The position numbers and the translations under genes were made by a program. DNA of 64,000 nucleotides, from the NCBI GenBank assembly GCA_022747635.1, contig JAKTNV010000026.1, positions 5,824,007-5,888,006 of the forward strand, read 5' to 3'. Positions within the stretch are counted from its first letter, which is position 1. Every line of letters starts with the position of its first letter. Below are positions 60,259 to 64,000 of the stretch, in pieces. A model generated the notes under the pieces. It worked only from the letters and a program-made list of their open reading frames with translations, ran no database searches and was not told where the DNA came from. The stretch is from Hetaerina americana. Lineage: Eukaryota > Arthropoda > Insecta > Odonata > Calopterygidae.

Positions 60259-61493
60259 GTTCATTTATAAAAAAATATTTGAAGGAATTTTGCTATCTAT
60301 TTATGTATTTCATTCGTCCAGGAAATTTACTACATTCACCTTACTGGGCCTGCCGCCAAATGTCTTTCGCCCAATGTCTTTCGCCCAATTAGTGCCTCGC
60401 CTGAGTTTATTTTAAAACTTTTAAATCCGTTCTTCTTATGGTAGTGATTCAACAATCGTATTTGGCAGTGATGAATGGGGAACACTGATTATCTGCCCAA
60501 ACTAGTTGAGTATATGATCCGAAAGGTACTTGATGTGTAGTGTACACTTGCATTATTTAGTAAACTTTGATGAAAAGAGTGATCTTAGTTTGGTTGTTGG
60601 AGGTTTTTAAAATAAGTACGTGTAAAATAATGAAAAAAAAACCTGAATGAAAAGTTATGCATATGAAGATGTGTTACATCTAGTTAAGGGGGTTGAAGTG
60701 GGGATGTTTGAAATTGTGGCAGAAGGTAATTTTTCGTTGATCATGAGCGAAAGAATACAAGACTTGTAAAGCTACTAAATTGTGCAATAGTTTTATAAAT
60801 TCTCCGTCTCCTCGGTATGAAGCTTTCAGTCGGTTTAGGTAATACTAATATCGGTTATAAGATTGTTTCCATGAATTATTTAATGCAGAAATACTTATTT
60901 TTTATCATCATTGGCACATGTAACGTCAAATTTCCCCTTTCAGCGGTTTCTCAATAACTTGAACTTTTGAGCATCATTATGTAATGGTGAATTCAAAAAA
61001 TTAAACCTCGAATAACTTTGAGCGTAAGCGTTTAAGTAATACTTGAGGTAGAGAATCATTTCTTTGCACTAACAGTTTATTAAACAAGGCATTTATTTTT
61101 TGTAAAACTATCATATGATTTTTGGCGCTGTATAATCGTTGTTATAAACTGCATCACGTTCAAAGATATGATAGGTATGTATCCGGCAAAATGTTGCCAA
61201 ATCTATAATGAAAGAGCGTGTGGTCACAGGAAAACTGGGCGTCAAGCAGGAATCACTCGATTTGTTCCCACCAGCAGATACCAAAAAAATGTACTAACTT
61301 CGTACGTTCCTTTTGAAATGACTGTATTGACCAAATTTGTGAAAAAAATCAAAGTTTGACGTGTGTGTAATATAATATTAGGACAATATGGAAATAAATT
61401 TTGTCCAAGTTTAAAGGTTTAAAATGCCGAAAATTGTCCAAGGTGACTTCTGGATTGGATTTTGAAGGTTACAGAGGTAAATGGAACATTAAA
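60259..61493. other. AT-rich non-coding DNA with one short tandem repeat
   Basis: The only feature is AATGTCTTTCGCCC in two perfect copies at 60359-60372 and 60373-60386. A 63-codon frame at 61168-61359 has no recognised features. Confidence 0.45.
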
Positions 61494-61880
61494 AAAGTGG
61501 ACCAGTGAAGGATAGAAGCTTTTGAAACATGGTGCTGGGGGAAAATGTTAGGAATAAATGGATAGACAAATTGTTAAACGAGGAAGCATATAGAATAACA
61601 CAGGAGGAAAAGGCCCGATGGATAACTCATTGGGAAAGAAGAACTACATGGATCGGACACACTTGGAGGGACAAAGATTAGTTACAAACATAAAGAAAGG
61701 GAAAATTGAAGAGAAGATCCCGAAAAGAAGATCAGGAAACAAGTGCATAGGAAAAAGTAAGGGAGACGTAAAATTTAAAAGGCTATCGGGGCTGAGTTGA
61801 CCAGCATTGAATAGAGAAGAATCTTGGGCTGCAGTAAACCAATCTTAGGTTTGAAATGCTGAGAATATGATGATGAGAAA
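61494..61880 (+). pseudogene. LINE 3' end remnant, RTE-like C-terminal domain
   Basis: Frames read EAFETWCWGKMLGING from 61515 and, one base earlier in phase, WIDKLLNEEAYRITQEEKAR from 61559. These are followed by WIGHTWRDKD and, after more breaks, LKRLSGLS and ESWAAVNQS. This series is typical of the last part of RTE-type LINE proteins. The frame is interrupted by stops and shifts. The following ATATGATGATGAG (61866-61878) recalls the short simple-repeat tails of such LINEs. It is a 5'-truncated dead copy, different from the LINE at 31204. Confidence 0.8.
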
Positions 61881-62469
61881 GATTGAATATGATTTGAGTT
61901 AGGCTCGCGTAATTTTTGTAATCTTTTAAAATAATTTAAATGCCTTGCAACGCCAAGCAGCTTTTGAAGAGCAGTTTCAAGGCATTAATAAAAACAATGG
62001 TAATCTTCGAAACTACTTTCATTTTACCCCTTGAACTTCTTACGACCTATAATTAAGATTTCATAAATGAACTCTAGATAAATATTTTAACTCGATAGTG
62101 AGGGTAATGTGTTTCGTCTCGTCTATTAATATGAGCCTTGAATCATTTCAAATCATGGTCTGCGTAAAAATAGCTTAAATTCGTTTAATTTCATAAGGTA
62201 GTTAATATTTTCTTTGAACATTATGGCTCCACAGCGAGTATAAGTCATTATTTGCCTAGCGTAGGCAAATTCGGGGTTTAAAAATAAGCGCCACGGTTTG
62301 TTTTCCCTTGGAAATAGTTTTCTGCTAAGTTGCACTCACTTCAACTGAGTTCGCACCAAAGTTCCAAATGAGAAACAGCCTCCCAGGGTATTTTCAACGC
62401 TTCGCTCTCACCATGAGGAGACCATATTTCTGCCCCAAGTCGCTATTGAATATCTCTCACCTCAGTAAA
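61881..62469. other. AT-rich non-coding DNA, nothing recognised
   Basis: No supported feature. Confidence 0.4.
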
Positions 62470-63060
62470 AAAATGCATCCCCGCCCACCGTTCACTCCCA
62501 GCGCATTGAAATGGAAATAAAACCCCGGTACGCTCTCATATGCCCCCGCCAGTCCTGGCGTCGGAAGAGTTAAAAGCAGAACTTCCCCGTGGGACAACGC
62601 GGTAATCTCGTCGTTTCATTAACCGCCACCGTCACCAACCCCCCCCTCGACTTCACCCCCTCAGCCTCGATGCCGGGCGATCCCTCCGGGAAGGGACTGG
62701 ATGGTGGGTTCGGAGCGTGTGGGACCGCCCTGCGAATTCTGTAAGTCGGGCTCTCACGACACGCGTGATGTTGAGCCGGCGGGCATGCAGCCAGTCACAT
62801 CGCGACCACGTCCTCCTTTCCCTTCTGCCCTCCCCTTCCAGTTACCCTCACCACTCTGCCCACTTGTCCCCACAACGTCCCCCGAGGCCCTTTTCCCTGT
62901 TCTCCGGACTCCCCCTACAAAACTGCCGGGCCCCGGAGACTTCAGAGTGACCGACCCGCACGTTACAACACCCATGTCCAACTCTTTGCCCTGAAAACTT
63001 ATGCGCACGTTCCCTCTCTCTTTCCAGTTCTCACAATTCCCCCCATCCTCTCCTCACCTC
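62470..63060. other. Pyrimidine-rich GC island (plus strand C/T)
   Basis: A GC-rich stretch with CpGs and C/T runs. Overlapping frames on both strands (97 and 77 codons plus, 84 minus) encode Pro/Ser-rich or Gly/Arg-rich peptides without domains. It is like the islands at 42366 and 49880. Confidence 0.45.
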
Positions 63061-64000
63061 TTAATTCATGCCTCCGCCCACGCTGACTCCTTCTAAAACA
63101 GGCTCTTTCAACTTTAACCAAATAACTACCTCCTACCCCATCTACTTTTAAGTGTTTACATTCTCTTTACTCACATCCCCTGAGCATCGCTATGTACCGA
63201 CTCACCGGTGATATATTTGTGTTGAAGATGTGTTTTTTTTAGGAAATTGAAAGTGAGAAAGACTGGTAATGTTACTTGAAAACTATGTATGTAGGCGTGT
63301 TTCTAACAGGATTCATAAAAATTTTCTTTCGGTGCTAGTTTATACTTAATAAGTACATTGTTACGCTCACTACGCCTTCTGTAATCGTTCGCGTAAAGTA
63401 TTACGCATTTCTATGCATCTACCTCCTACCATTATAATTTTATAAAACTTTTAATCCTTTGTTAAGATATCCTCGTCCGCTAGAGACCTGTCTATGATTA
63501 AGAAAGTTCGTAAATATTTTTCTATTTCGTTCGTCAGAGAAATAAAATGAATTTGCCGATTCAATTTAGAAAAAAATGTGGAAAAGTTTTGCCTCTCTAT
63601 CTCTTTCGTCGTCTAAAGAGATCTGAAAAACCGTTAGCCGCATGCGCAATTGGTCAGTTATTGGAAAGTTCTTTACCGATCAAGGCTCTGTATAATTGGC
63701 AGAGGGAATTTTAATTCAAGCTTCCCTTTTTAGTCCTAATAACTAATGTTTTTCTCCCTCCCTCTCTCATAATTGCACGGGTTTCAGCTTAATTGTCGTT
63801 CATCCCTTCGCCCTAACAACCTATTTGCATGCCCAAATTGAATCCTCTTTTGGGATACGTGTCAGTCGAGTCAAAGAAATGTCAAGCTGTCTTAACGAAT
63901 GTCCCAACCTTACTCTCTTCAGTCATGCCGTAGTTGATTAAAAATCAATTTGGTACTAGAAGAGAGGTAAGGAGTTACAAGTATCTATAACTCTAGCTGT
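63061..64000. other. Non-coding DNA, nothing recognised
   Basis: No supported feature to the window end. Confidence 0.4.

Noticed and set aside
60359..60386. A satellite array
   Set aside because: There are only two copies of a 14-base unit, so it is just a short tandem duplication.
1..64000. CRISPR array, bacterial operon or prophage
   Set aside because: No regularly spaced repeats, no dense same-strand genes and no ribosome binding site pattern. Composition and mobile elements are eukaryotic.

Overview
The window looks like AT-rich, repeat-bearing nuclear DNA from an arthropod, most likely an insect. This is an inference from the mix of mobile elements: mariner-type DNA transposons with TA target duplications, an RTE-type LINE, tRNA-headed SINEs and hairpin elements resembling Penelope-like termini. 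Species cannot be named from the sequence. I found no host protein gene, rRNA or functional tRNA that I can support. The window is best read as intergenic or long-intron DNA. No prokaryotic operon, CRISPR array or replication origin is visible.

Layout: 1-31200 is mostly AT-rich unique sequence, interrupted by GC-richer islands with strong purine or pyrimidine strand bias (about 1945-2445, 5217-5830, 8040-9240, 9940-10215, 10855-11110, 12725-13345 and 28735-29380). A small SINE family (called SINE-B here) appears at 14326-14510 and as a folded-back pair of fragments at 7609-7757. An (AT)n microsatellite lies near 12.3 kb. The block from 14.5 to 28.7 kb holds nothing I recognise apart from short hairpins. 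At 31204-32955 lies a decayed LINE with recognisable endonuclease, reverse transcriptase and C-terminal pieces. A (TA)n(GT)n microsatellite follows at 37.2 kb.

From 38 to 61 kb mobile elements become denser. Four copies of a second SINE family (SINE-A) lie at 38276, 41687, 53325 and 55999, two of them with clear target-site duplications. There is a 76-bp palindromic MITE at 46110, two hairpin elements at 52924 and 56384, and two different internally deleted mariners at 58598-59145 and 59328-60256. The second mariner keeps an open in-frame 220-codon transposase missing its middle. A second LINE 3' end follows at 61494. More strand-biased islands lie at about 39940-40450, 42366-42915, 49880-50830, 52190-52520 and 62470-63060.

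The mobile elements do not form one pathway. The mariners and the MITE would depend on a full-length transposase elsewhere, and the SINEs on a LINE machinery elsewhere. The most interesting signals are the perfect 52-bp-arm hairpin at 52924-53059, whose loop carries a hammerhead-ribozyme-like core, with its diverged relative 3.4 kb away, and the deleted-but-open mariner transposase. I do not claim a new biological system.
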